Of a stretch of 64,000 nt of DNA, positions 22,840 to 34,031 are shown piece after piece. Source of the stretch: Lumbricus rubellus (Eukaryota > Annelida > Clitellata > Crassiclitellata > Lumbricidae); the NCBI GenBank assembly GCA_945859605.1, contig OX243817.1:23848707-23912706 (forward strand), written 5' to 3'. Positions within the stretch are counted from its first letter, which is position 1. The number at the start of each line of letters is the position of its first letter. The notes under the pieces were generated by a model that did not search any database, was not told where the DNA came from, and saw only the letters and a program-made list of their open reading frames with translations. Position numbers and translations under genes: made by a program.

Positions 22840-23230
22840 TTCCGCCATTATTTCTCGTTGGTTCAGTCCTCAGTCACGTAGCAGCATACGGATTTTAAAA
22901 ATAATAAAAATCGGGTATTATATCATTTTCGAATCTTAATTAACATTCACAAAAAGAAGATGACAAGGTGTCATCATCCATAGCCCATCTATAGACTAAT
23001 CATAGGCCTACTGAATTTGTTCACCTTACGAAACAATTTTTTTTTCAGAAGGAGCATTGATCTTATTCATTCATTTATTCATTCATTTTCATTTATTCAT
23101 TCATTCATTTAATCATTCATTTATGAATTTACTAATTGAAGTAATTTTGTTCAAATCTCTCAGCGCTAGCCTGAGCGAGGCCAAATGTCGCTTGAACAGC
23201 AATACTGACAGATAGACAGCAGCTGGAAGG
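22840..23230. other. Intergenic with (ATTC)n patch
   Basis: A degenerate ATTC/ATTT tetranucleotide run lies at 23063-23125. No gene seen. Confidence 0.5.
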
Positions 23231-23233
23231 GTG

Positions 23234-23420
23234 ACCATTCATTCATTTATTCATTCATTCATTCATTCGTTCATTCATTCATTCATTTATTCATTCATTC
23301 ATTCATTCGTTCATTCATTCATTCATTCATTCATTCATTCAAGTATTTATATGGCGCCTCTTCAAGGAAACTACTCAGAGGCTCTCTCGACTCCAGTACG
23401 GCCAAACAGAACAGTTTTTA
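23234..23420 (-). mobile_element. SINE/LINE tail with (GAAT)n end
   Basis: An (ATTC)n run is followed by 'atttatatggcgcctcttca', 'actactcagaggctctc' and 'ccagtacggccaaacagaac'. On the minus strand this is the common 'gagcgcctctgagtag...ggcgctatataaat' core ending in (GAAT)n. The longer relative at 31723-32090 shares the 'gtccaaccacggtgaaac' part. Confidence 0.7.
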
Positions 23421-23859
23421 AGCGTTTATAGAATGTGTCAGAGAGTGACAAGATTAGTGGTGGGACAATGCGCACCATGGAGCCAATTCAACGGGGAATC
23501 CTGTTTATGTAGTCTCTGGCCCAAATTCCACCGATACCGGTGTAATTGTGGTGAAATAACAGACTGATGGTAGCGACTGCGACCGACAATAACACCAACT
23601 GACGAGTACAGTGAGTAGTCTAGCTACAGCATTGGGGAAAGATGACACACTCTATAGCTAATCGTGGTTATTGCGCGTTTACCCGTCCTTGCTATTTTAA
23701 TTTTATTGCTGTCAACTGCTTCTTGTTTCCAATGCCCTGTTCAGTATTCGTATTGCCCTAGGAAGCTATTTAATGTTTCTATTAGCTATTTCCCTGGCAG
23801 CAATAATTGGCCTGGCATCTCGTGTTTGGCCTTATAATAATAAGACTGACTATACGATG

Positions 23860-24130
23860 TGTTTATGTGCGTTTGTGTGTGTTTATGTGCGTTTGCGTGT
23901 GTTTATGTGCGTTTGTGTGTGTTCATGTGCGTGTGTGTGTTTATGCGTGTTTATGTGTGTACGTGTGCGTTTGTGTGTGTTTTTGTGCGTTTAAGTGTGT
24001 TCATGTGCGTTTGTGTGTGCGTTTATGTGCGTTTGAGTGTGTTCATGTGCGTTTGTGTGTGCGTTTATGTGCGTTTGTGTGTGTGTTTATGTGCGTTTGT
24101 GTGTGCGTTTATGTGCGTTTGTGATTGTTT
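23860..24130. repeat. GT-rich minisatellite
   Basis: Units of 'gtgcgtttgtgtgtgtttat' repeat with drift. Cys/Val-rich frames across it are artefacts. Confidence 0.9.
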
Positions 24131-24138
24131 ATGTATAG

Positions 24139-24282
24139 CCGGCTTGCTGCATGAATGGTCTGAAGGCGATCCAGAACGTCATCATGTGTGACGCACCGTG
24201 TTGCATCGGACATCATGAAAAGATGGCGGAAGTCACGCATCTCGGAATCTTGGTCTGGTGCGAGGAAGAACAACAACAGGTA
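24139..24282 (+). CDS. Candidate internal exon of an unidentified gene
   Basis: A 144-bp open stretch follows an acceptor (tatag at 24134-24138) and ends CAACAACAG before GTATAC at 24283. It reads PACCMNGLKAIQNVIMCDAP and ends in a run of Glu and Gln. It is in phase with the next candidate exon at 24531 across a 248-bp intron filled by (CATA)n. I do not recognise the protein. The weak polypyrimidine tract before it is a caution. Confidence 0.35.
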
Positions 24283-24315
24283 TACATACATAGTTACATA
24301 ATTACATATATACAA

Positions 24316-24403
24316 GCATACATACATACATACATACATACATACATACATACATACATACATACATACATACATACATACATACATACATACATACATA
24401 CAT

Positions 24404-24434
<31 letters not shown>

Positions 24435-24499
24435 TACATACATACATACATACATACATACATACATACATACATACATACATACATACATACATACAT
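24316..24499. repeat. (CATA)n microsatellite
   Basis: About 45 copies, interrupted once by a CA run (24420-24434). Confidence 0.96.
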
Positions 24500-24530
24500 G
24501 TATACATTTCTTCTTCTTTCTTCATTCCAG

Positions 24531-24634
24531 AAAGACGATTCGTCTTCGTCTTCGGACGACTTTGCGTTTAGGAATTCGTTGAACTTCGATCTGCGAAAGA
24601 AGAGACAAACTCTCTTCGGTGGAAGACGATTCTG
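24531..24634 (+). CDS. Candidate terminal exon of an unidentified gene
   Basis: After a strong acceptor (tttcttcattccag) the frame reads KDDSSSSSDDFAFRNSLNFD, then a basic end RKKRQTLFGGRRF and TGA at 24632-24634. An AATAAA signal follows at 24850-24855, a reasonable 3' UTR length. The Ser/Asp-rich then basic tail looks like a real C-terminus. No family recognised. It could pair with the exon at 24139. Confidence 0.4.
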
Positions 24635-24855
24635 AAGCAGCTGATGGTCACGTGATACACCTTACACCACGTGATCACTGTCACGATTAGCACCAGCAGC
24701 AAGCCACTCGATCACTTTCGATGACGTCATCTAATGCCCGGATTCCACCTCACTTACGATGTTAAACGCTATAGAACTACAATAGGAACAGCGTAGTTTT
24801 TGTAGCCAACTCTTTTGGTACCGGTAGTTAGTTAGCACAACCGTCACGAAATAAA

Positions 24856-27000
24856 TATCCATCGGTGTCAAATTCTGTCAAATGAGTTCTGCACACTAAA
24901 AACCCTTTATCTAATAATATTTATCTAACTAGATATTGGCATATAGGATTAGGTCACGTCCCTGATAACCATTTAGGCGTTAAGTCGAATGTCACTCCTG
25001 TTATAGTCACGTTTTTGCAAAAAAATATATATTGATAATTTTAAGAGTCGAATGATGAAACTTCCTTTCGAATCATATCTGGACAGGCAGCTAATTGACA
25101 GGTTGAAGCCATAATTTAATACATGTATCATTATCTGTATCGTGTAGCACGAAGAAGTCGTTCTGTTGGCCAAAGTGTGTTCAAGTGCAAGTTTGTAGAT
25201 TAAGCGATTGCTGCAGGGCCTAGATGCTTGACGACTGACGAGTGAGTGAAAGGAACCAATAAATCCTCACGGACGGCAGAGTGCATAAAGTTCTTCGACC
25301 TGTTGAATAACTCCTCAAATTCCATTGAATTTGATAAATTCTACAGAACCAGAGGCCCAGAGCCAGTTAAAACGTTTAGCCTAAACAACACGATCCTAAT
25401 CAATAAAGATAAAGCTCTTTTCCTCAAACTCATAAAGTTTCCTAAAAATATTATACCCGCACCGTAAATCATATTAAGGCATCTAAATAGTAGGTCTATT
25501 GGGTGCTCCCATGATATTATACAATAGATAGATTCTTCTGCTCAACTAGACATATAATGCATCAAGCATATTCATTGCACAATGGACATTAGGCCTACAC
25601 TGTGTCAAGATAAAAAAATTAATAGGGAATCATTTTGTAAATATGAAAATAAATAGTAAATATTCGTCTACTTTTAGAATTAAAACACTGTTTTAGGACT
25701 AATCATGGCATTTTTTCTCCAAAACTGTCATACAACAATCATGACGATTTCCCATTTCACTCCAAGCACCACCAATTAAAGCAGCTTCACAGTTTTCCAT
25801 ATCCGGGATCCTGCGATTGCAATCGGAACTTGTTTCATAATAGGCCTGCATGCATCACTGGAAAACTCGTCCATTTATGAAAATCAGTAAGTGTAAGAAA
25901 ATATTAATTTCATTAGGCCTAAGTTCACCGACGTTGCGTGCTTGCTTACTGGCCAGCCACAGCGGACAAACGACGTAGGTTAGCTTATTGAACAGCGGAT
26001 TTGTGCAAAATGACTAATCTTGTAGGCCTACGTATACACTGCAGAACGGCGCTCTGCCCCTGCTGTAACACTTTGCACCGACACTCGAAGAACCTTAACT
26101 AAAAAGAAAAAGAAAAGATTAGAAGTGCCATTAGTGTATATGGGGGAGGGATTAGTCAGAGTGAAGACAAAAAGTGGAGCTAATATTTCAGTCCAGTTAA
26201 CCACAAACGCAATTAGAGCTTAAAGGAATTAAGATTAGGGTTACTACGAAGACTTTGAGGAATTCCATTCCACTCTTTTGAACCTGCGCATTTGATCGAA
26301 AATTTCCTAGAGTTAGGCTAGTACGAGCAAGCGCACTTCTGTATGAGTCGAGGTTTCTCGTGTTGTAGCCTGTAGGAGTGTAGGCCTATGTTCGAAGCTA
26401 GATTAGAGGTTAGAATGGGAAACAGGCAATGTGTTATAAGTATAACGGTGCATAAATTCACACATCTGCAATTGTTTAACTTGTAAAACTTTTAGAATCC
26501 CAAGTTGAGTGAATAGGTGTTCTGAGTGCGAGTTATAAAGGGGGGGGGCAGCTATTATTCTAACGATTTTTTTGCATGTGAAAATCAGACTACTATAGGG
26601 AAGGGAGAGGAATCTATTATAGGCCTACGCTTTTATGCATTCGTACCTAGATGCAAATTAAAAAAGAACTAATCTATAGTTACGTCTTAAGTTTTCGTGG
26701 ATGACACGTGTCGAAATGGGAGAACATGACTGCTGCAAATGGCGTAATTAATTAATTAATTAATTAATTAATTAATTATGCATAAGCTTGTTCTGTTGGG
26801 AGATGTAGGCCTATAACTATTCGACATTCAATCGCTCAATCAACAGCCCCACGTAGCCTATAGTATACCATCTTTTCACTTTCTGATAGTAATCTACCTT
26901 TCAATCTGCAAGCTTATTCTGCATTTATTATAATAATTATAATTAGCTTATGAACTCTTAAATACAAGAGCTGACACTTGGCCGTGACTCGTTGGCTTAC
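24856..27000. other. Intergenic, no gene recognised
   Basis: Unique-looking sequence with no strong coding signal. Includes a (TTAA)n tract at 26745-26779. Confidence 0.4.
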
Positions 27001-27008
27001 ACAGCCAG

Positions 27009-27155
27009 CATAGGCGCAACCACCCTATGGGACCCACGGGACGCGTCCCCCAACTTTTGAGTGGTCCCCTAACTTTATTATTATGGTCCCCCCCAACTTT
27101 TAGGACGTGATTCATTATGGTCCCCCCCAACTTTTGGAACGTGATTGCACCTATG
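27009..27155. mobile_element. hAT-type MITE, 147 bp
   Basis: The ends CATAGGCGCAACC and, reversed, CATAGGTGCAATC are flanked by a perfect 8-bp duplication acagccag (27001-27008, 27156-27163). The interior has three repeats of 'ggtcccccccaacttttg'. Confidence 0.8.
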
Positions 27156-27163
27156 ACAGCCAG

Positions 27164-27379
27164 CGTGTTATTTGTTGGATCAACTATTATTATAAAGCTG
27201 GGTATTTTGGGGTATTGTGTCATCCTATAATAAAATTATACTACAGATATCTGCCATAACATGCACTAATTATCTTCATGGTTTTTGTATTGCTTTAAGA
27301 TCCGATGCATTGCTGCCTGAGAGAGATTGGCCTGAGGGAATTGTGGTGAGTGATGGTTGTGTGCACGGCTCTGTGTTGC

Positions 27380-27424
<45 letters not shown>

Positions 27425-28700
27425 AGTTGTTGCTGCTGTTGTTGTGTGTTTGTAGTTTATTTGTATTAGTAGGCTACCTGCCGGGCCTCTGGCGTGGCGT
27501 AAAACCCCGTAAGCTCCTCGCAAAGGCAGGAGGGCCCCTGGCGTGGATTAGGCCTAATATCCCGCAAGCCCATAATCATTACTACGTCTAATACCTCGAG
27601 CCTCTGAGACTGCATTCTACTCTGCTCGTAAGACTGTTCTCTTTAGCCGTGGTTGGGTCGGGAGCGCTTCTGAGTAGATATTCTTGAAGAGGCGCTATAT
27701 AAATGTCTGAAATGAATGAATGAATTTTAAATTCATCTTTTATCTTTGTGGTGTGCGCTGTTGAGCCGAGGAGATGAGAAAGGGGAGAAAGGGATGCGGT
27801 ATGATCAGAGGGAAGTGATGGATGTGTATCCAGGTCGCAGTGGTCCTTCGAAATACAACCTCAAGAGAAGGACAACCTCATCTCAATCACAACGAGGCGG
27901 ACGCTTATTAAAAAAACTCTTCGTTTCGAGACAGAAACAGATTTTTGCAAATCTAAAACCAATTAACAGTGTTTGGAGAAGCATCTCCCACTTAGTGGAC
28001 TTCGCAATAAAGTAGGCTATACCAACCGTTAGGCTATATGTTCATTTATTTGTATTTTCTGTGTCGTGTCTTTTTGACTACAGTTATCTATCATGGCTGC
28101 CGCCCTGCCATCTCAAAGCGTAGTCCTTTACACTATCAGAATTTGTAAGCCTATAAGCAGGCATATAGCCTAGGCCTAGAGGCCATAGCGGCCTAGCCTA
28201 GGCCTAAATAAGACGGAACAGAAGTTCTGACAAACAGTTAGGCCTAATTGCAGAATTTTTAGGCCTTTACTACTAATCCTCATCTTTGGCTTTAATACCA
28301 TAGAATCCACATACTGAGAATATCAATACGAACAGCATCTTCAGTGACTGAAACTCGTATAGAGCTAAATGGGAAAGCTATAAAAAAGTACCAATGTTAA
28401 TTATGGTGTGCGTTTAAGGTTTATTTCTTTTCCCCCTTTTCTTATATAGTTAAGGTTTGACAGCTTTACAACACCATGTTGTTTTAACTATGGATGTTTA
28501 TGTTATAGTTAAGACTGCTTCGTGTGTATTTCCAGATTGTAAATACATGATACATGCCTATCTGCCATCTTGCATCTGAAAGAGTGCATAGGTAGCCCTA
28601 CCAGTGGGACTTTTAATCCCTAAAGTAATGACGAGCTGTTCGAAATATCATTCACATAATTATATTAGGAACAAAAGTGGGCCCAATACAGAACCTTGTG
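27164..28700. other. Intergenic with TTG repeat and a SINE tail
   Basis: A (TTG)n tract lies at 27375-27425. A SINE core with (GAAT)n tail lies at 27645-27725. An open frame at 27746-28015 ends FANLKPINSVWRSISHLVDF with AATAAA overlapping its stop; it could be a terminal exon, but I do not recognise it and rate it low. Confidence 0.45.
27645..27725 (+). mobile_element. SINE core with (GAAT)n tail
   Basis: Reads 'gggagcgcttctgagtagat' then 'cttgaagaggcgctatataa' and ends in GAATGAATGAAT. Truncated at its 5' end. Confidence 0.75.
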
Positions 28701-28702
28701 GC

Positions 28703-29151
28703 CATTAGCGGAAACCTAGGAGGACAGAGGGGACGGTCCCCCCAATAAAAGTGTTGGGGGACGGCCCATGCATTGGACCCCCCCCCCCCAATCATTGAGC
28801 GTGATGAGAAAAAAGGGCATACAATTATTTTATGCCGGTGAAAATAGACATAGGGCCTATTTTAGACTTTGGCGGTAGGCCTACGTGAAAATATACAATT
28901 TTCTTGACTTTTTGGCCGGACGACTAAAAAAAGGCCATCAACTTTTTTGGCGGTGAGAATAGAAAATTTTCTTGACTTTCGGGACTTTTTGGGGCGAAAT
29001 GACTAAAAAAAGGTCATCAACTTTGTTGGCGGTGAAAATTGAATTTTTTTTAACTTTTCGACCAGATGACAAAAAATTCTCGCGTCTTTCCTTCGGCCAT
29101 GCACACTCGTTCGTCTCCCCCACCAAATCTCCGTCCAGGTTTCCACCTATG
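28703..29151. mobile_element. Probable hAT-type MITE, 449 bp
   Basis: The ends CATTAGCGGAAACCTAGGAG and, reversed, CATAGGTGGAAACCTGGACG match well. Inside are about three ~80-bp repeats carrying 'gactaaaaaaaggtcatcaa', a motif also found in the elements near 32570, 32920 and 51630. No matching 8-bp flanks were found. Confidence 0.5.
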
Positions 29152-29869
29152 TGTCCAAGATGAGTAGCCTAGGGCCTCCAAATTCTACTCGTAGAACCAA
29201 GCCATGCAAAGATATCTTCAGAAGGGTTGAAGTCCCCGGCTAAGATGATACAAGCTAGGGTACGTTAGACAAAAGAGCGAAGAAATCGTCCAAAGTCGAT
29301 GCAAGACATGTCAGAAAGTCAACCGGTTTATATGCAGGCTTTGACGGTTGGTATAATTATAAGCCACCGATGTGGCAATGATGGTTGTTGTAGGCCTAGG
29401 CCTGTTCAGCCGGGTGACAGAACATTTACCCCCTGGACCAGTGGCGGCGCCAGGATTTCAGTTTTGGGGGGGCTGAAGCCCTAAGCCCAACTTAAATTAT
29501 TTTACGAAGCGCCGAAGGCGCCAAGTTGCGAGTGCCGAAGGCACGAAGCCCATACCGACTAGGGGGTCTGGGGAGCGTCGTAAGCTCCCACAGCGGGGTC
29601 TGGGGCGGAGCCCCAGCCGCCAACGCATTTTTGGCTCTGTTGACCTCAACTGGAACAATTTTTATGCTCTTTCTGCCAGCTATTATATGAACGATAAAAT
29701 CATGAAAACTTCTATAAGAAGTCGTTTTGCAGAGTCGCAGACTATATACCAGTATAAGAATGTCAAAATACTATTGTAAAAGAAAATGGCTTAGAAATTA
29801 AAAATGGACTTAATCTTTAGGCTACTATAATCACAAAAGTTAAAAGTTTAAGCCTATAGCCTAACAAGT

Positions 29870-30565
29870 TTATAAGTATACTGTCATGTGGGTAGGCCTA
29901 ATGTATACATAGGAAAACCCTAGGGCATGTTGTATTGTCGCGACCCCCGTTTTCGGAAACTGCCAGGTGTTTCCAAACGAGGTGCCACGCTGTTGGAGCG
30001 GCGTCCTTGAATTGAGGGGAACCGAAGATAATGCAAGATAAGCAGGGTCAGCAGTTTCTACGGTATGCGCCAGGGCAGAGTCAATTCCTGATTGGCCGTA
30101 AGGGAAAGTAGCTTCCACCACTTCAGGCCGGGATTGTCTTCTACAGGTACCAAGGATAGCTCGAGTGGAAGGGACATACAGCTCAGCGGCTCCCGGTCTG
30201 AGAGCAACGACCTCATTTGCATAAAGGTCGTCAGGGTTCGAATCCGCTCCAACAGGTTTCTGGATCCCCCTTTCCTTTAGTGGTGTTACCACTTCCCTTA
30301 GCCGTTCCGAAACTACCTCACCTTCCTTCGAAGAAGGGTTAAACTGACCCGGGCGTTCATGCAATTGACTTATCTCGTTATTTAGGTGCTCTATTTGAGA
30401 ATCATGGCGCTCCATAAATTCTGCTAGTGTGCCTGTGAAGGACTGTAGAAGTTCTACGACTCCTGTTTTACTCATCCCTTCGGGGTCATTATCATCCGGG
30501 GTTTCTCCTTCCTCATTCTCTTCCCTATTCTCCTCCACCTCGTCTTCATAAGATACCTCGGACAT
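29870..30565 (-). CDS. Unrecognised 231-residue ORF, possibly gag-like
   Basis: The N-terminus is very acidic (about residues 4-30). A helical, coiled-coil-like stretch follows (LAEFMERHDSQIEHLNNEI, about 51-69), then a neutral region with no clear domain. Acidic plus coiled-coil N-terminal parts occur in gag proteins of LTR retrotransposons. The 1-kb leader between this ATG and a TGTAACG start on the minus strand at 31635 would fit an LTR plus leader. No Cys-His knuckle or protease follows. It could equally be a host ORF captured inside the hAT element. Confidence 0.35.
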   Translation of the reverse strand: MSEVSYEDEVEENREENEEGETPDDNDPEGMSKTGVVELLQSFTGTLAEFMERHDSQIEHLNNEISQLHERPGQFNPSSKEGEVVSERLREVVTPLKERGIQKPVGADSNPDDLYANEVVALRPGAAELYVPSTRAILGTCRRQSRPEVVEATFPYGQSGIDSALAHTVETADPAYLALSSVPLNSRTPLQQRGTSFGNTWQFPKTGVATIQHALGFSYVYIRPTHMTVYL

Positions 30566-31139
30566 TTCAGGGTTATCTTAAGCCAAAGTTATTCAATACT
30601 CGTTTAGATTATTTAATTAAGCAAACGTATCTTAACTGCAGTTGACAAACTTTGTCAATGTTTAACAATAGTTGAAATTAAAAGTAATGTTCTCGTACAA
30701 TGTACAATATTCACTATTCAGAGTCTGTTCCGTAAGATTTAACTACACGACTTAATTATTACACATTTCTAATACATGTTCTAACTTTACTCTGATTATT
30801 TAAGCACAACACTTTAGGCTTATTAAGGTTAAATCTTGTATCAGTTTTACAGGCGCGTTTCTCTGCTGAAAGGATTGTTCACTATTATCTAATCAATTTA
30901 TACTCAATCAATTATCTAACTAATTATTGCAGACGATCCATTCGTGGCTAATTATCTATCAACACTGCACACAGCCAAAGTATTATTCACAGATTATACT
31001 TATTCAACTTTCTCGGTTAAGGAATCAGATAAAAACCACAGTGATACTTCTCTACCCTCCAGTAATTGTTATTGCAGCGATCGGCAATGACGATAATGGC
31101 GGTCACAAGGGATCGTCTACCAGAGAATTTACCACGGAA

Positions 31140-31635
31140 GAATTTCAGTTCTATTTCGTCGACAATTTAGCGTAAAACTTCCTCCAGACTCTACGGTCTT
31201 AACCAGAAGTATCTTCAATATCTCGTTCGTCCGTTGAACTATTAAACGAATTATTTTAATGAAATTTCTGTCTGAATTCTTCTTATTTTTATCAACAATT
31301 TCGTCGGCACGAGCACGGAGATGTTGCACCCTCGAAATCTTTCCTCCGTCTGCCGATCTAGCTGTTTCCAGCCAACCAGAGACGACGTCACGTGACTCGT
31401 GAGAGTCCCGTGACCGTGGAGGTCCAATCAAAACGGTTGCGTTGCCGCCGATCTAAAAATAGAGTGTCGCAATGCAAATTTTCCGCTAAAAAGGATTACT
31501 GCTCCGGCGGTCAGTTCCAAAAAGGGGTTAAACTCCGAGGACCGCTCGCAAATTTAGCAAGGCCGCGAATCTAGGCCGCAAACCGTTTTAGGCCGCAAAT
31601 TAATAATTAACGATCGGAATTTCCACGATCGTTAC
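31140..31635 (-). repeat. Possible solo or 5' LTR, boundary uncertain
   Basis: On the minus strand the sequence starts TGTAACGATCGTGGAAATTC, as many Ty3/gypsy-type LTRs do, and lies upstream of the acidic ORF. No second copy or clear primer-binding site was found in the window. This is an inference from position and the TGTAACG start only. Confidence 0.25.
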
Positions 31636-31722
31636 AGTATGTAGTGGGTTTCCTCATTTTAAAAACTTATTCTGTGAATGCTTAACATATACTTTTATGT
31701 AACTTGCAACCATTGCTTAGTC

Positions 31723-32090
31723 ATTCATTCATTTCATGAATTTATATAGCGCCCCTTCAAGAAATCCACTCAGAAGAGCTCCCATGCAGTCCAACCACGG
31801 TGAAACAAAAAAGTTTTAAGGAGCTTGTAGAGCACTGACAAGTCAACCCTAGCCTAGGTAGCAAGCGCATCTGCATCGGCCGGGAGACTATTCCAGACAG
31901 AAGGACCTGCAACTGAGAAAGCACGACGCTGACAAGTAGATGTTTCAACACGTGGGACCAAAAGCTTACCCCTAGAGGCAGAGCGAAGGGCTTTGCGAGC
32001 CAGGACAGCAGACTCATCCCTCTGCTATAGTGTTGAGCTACTAGCAGAGAGATGAGTTTTGAGGGAGGAGATACATGTATGCTCCTCTCC
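31723..32090 (-). mobile_element. Interspersed repeat with 'gcgctatataaat' tail
   Basis: An (ATTC)n edge is followed by 'tttatatagcgccccttcaa', 'ccactcagaagagctccc' and, further in, 'gggagactattccagacag' and 'gagaaagcacgac'. On the minus strand this is the order seen in common SINE/LINE 3' regions. The copy extends about 370 bp, longer than the other tails here. Confidence 0.65.
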
Positions 32091-32104
32091 ATTATCGAAA
32101 TGTT

Positions 32105-32640
32105 TTTTTAAATTTCCACGCTGCAATGGTAGCATTTTTGACTGTCATTATAGCGAAAATACTAATCAGTTCAGTGCTGAAACGACTTCAAAAGTGTCTC
32201 CTTCAATTGCTTAAATCTGTCAAATTTCCTAACAGTACTGTTATGGTATTATTTTGAACTGTCATCGCAGCAGAATCTCTCATAATTTTCATTGCTGAAA
32301 GACATGGTTTAGGAGTTCAATAAATACCCCCTCCCCGTTTTATCTAAATACCTCATAGTCTTAGCGCTGAAAGTCATGGTCTGTGACTTCAGAAAGTGCC
32401 CCTCCTGTTGTTTACATTTTTAAATCTCCACACTGTAAAGGTAACATTTTAAGCTGTTATCTCAATAAATTTCGCATAATTTCATTGCTGAAAGACCTGG
32501 TTTAGAGTTCAATAAAAATATGTCTCCACCACGCTTAAATTTTTGAATTTCCTCACTGCAAGGGTAGCATTTTTGACGACTAAAAAATGGTCATCAAAAA
32601 TGTTGAAGACTAAAAAAAGGTCTTCAGAAATTTTTTAACA
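32105..32640. repeat. Imperfect long-unit tandem repeat
   Basis: Blocks such as 'cactgcaagggtagcatttt', 'ttcattgctgaaagac' and 'gagttcaataaa' recur three times with variable spacing (about 130-180 bp). It ends in 'gactaaaaaatggtcatcaa' copies. Confidence 0.6.
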
Positions 32641-33339
32641 GTTGTCAGAAATTCCTTTCCAAAGAAACACCCCCCGAAATCAAATCCTGGCTACGGCCTT
32701 GTGTAGGCCTACATGCAGGCTAGGTCTGGACTGAAAGTGAGACGGGTCTGTCAAGGTCTGCGACCCGGCATTTATTTTCGTGACCTGCTGGTGCCAGGTA
32801 TCAGTCGGGAAGTAAGTTTAACAATTTTTTGGAAAACAATTTTAAAAAACAGGTCGTCAGATAGGCTACAATAAATAGGTAAAAATGGTGTGATTTTGAA
32901 ATTTTATGAGCAAATGACTAAAAAAAAGGTCGTCATGCAGGTACCAAAAATGGGTGAAATTTGTACAATTTTGGGCGAATGACCAAAAAAGATCGTCAGA
33001 AAATTTTCGGCTCAAAGGCTTCGGTTCGTCCGCCACAGTCAGACCCGGCAACTTTCCCATACCACTTTCAGCCCTGGGCTATGCCTACCGGTAGAATTCG
33101 AGTTTTCTAGAATATTAAACCCTATGGTATAAGCTTACAGTGTCTAATTGGCAGGAAATCAACTTCGCAAATGCTATGATTGAGAACCCGTTTCAGAAAA
33201 TCGCTTGCTGCATTGGGCCCCGCACGCCCTAGGGCCGGGCTTGACTACAAACTTGTGGAACGTCTCCATGGCATTTCCCCCAAGTCTCCCCATGAGTGCT
33301 GCTGCTAATTGAAACCCCATTTCGTATGTGATTGTATAG

Positions 33340-33830
33340 GACTAGCTGGGGGCTGGAATTCCGAACTGGCGGGATGAAGGAGGCTGAGGTCCGGACTGGT
33401 CTGGAGGAGTGAAGGGGCTGAAAGTCCAAACTGGCGAGATGGAGGGGCTGAGGTCAGGACCGGTCTGGAGGATAGAAGGGGCTGAAAGTCCGAACTGGCG
33501 AGATGAAGGGGCTGAGGTCCGAACTGGCGAAATGAAGTGGGCTGAAGTCCGGACCGGTCTAGAGGAGTGAAGGGGCTGAAAGTCCGAACTAGTGGGAGGA
33601 AGTGGGCTGAGGTCCGGAGCGGTCTGGAGGATGGAGGGGGCTGAAAGTCCGAACTAACGAGATGGAGAAGCTGAGATCCGGACCGGTCTGGAGGAGTGAA
33701 GGGGCTGAAAGTCCGAACTAGCGGGAGGAAGGGGGCTGAGGTCCGGAGCGGTCTGGAGGATGGAGGGGGCTGAAAGTCCGAACTAGCGGGAGGAAGGCTG
33801 AGGTCCGGATTGTTCTGAATCCGGGCTGGA
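33340..33830. repeat. ~64-bp minisatellite made of two half-units
   Basis: Alternating half-units 'ggggctgaaagtccgaactg' and 'gctgaggtccggaccggtct' repeat about seven times. The minus strand stays open as a Pro/Ser-rich frame (33305-33871), which I regard as repeat-driven. Confidence 0.85.
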
Positions 33831-34031
33831 GGTGAAGGGCTGAATCCCAGGACAATTTTGAATTTCACCACAATAACATAGTTGATTTCGGTGCCGTTGG
33901 TCGTTGTCTAGTTTCCATTGCGAAGAAAGCGTTATAGACATTTTCGGCTTTTTCGTTTGGGGGGGCTGAGCCACGTTTAGGGGGGGCTTAGCCCCCCCTA
34001 GCCCCCCCCTGGCGCCGCCACTGCCCTGGAC

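Larger units (their letters stand above)
29439..34023. mobile_element. Large (4.6 kb) hAT-type element with cargo
   Basis: Perfect 16-bp inverted ends CAGTGGCGGCGCCAGG are flanked by an identical 8-bp duplication ccctggac (29431-29438, 34024-34031). Both ends carry poly-G/C 'ggggggctgagcc' blocks next to the tip. The interior holds an acidic minus-strand ORF, a possible LTR, a SINE/LINE tail, tandem repeats and a large minisatellite, but no hAT transposase that I can see. It is most likely a non-autonomous element that grew by nested insertions. Confidence 0.7.

Noticed and set aside
33305..33871. 188-residue Pro/Ser repeat protein on the minus strand
   Set aside because: Entirely coded by the 64-bp minisatellite; two or more frames are open over the same repeat.
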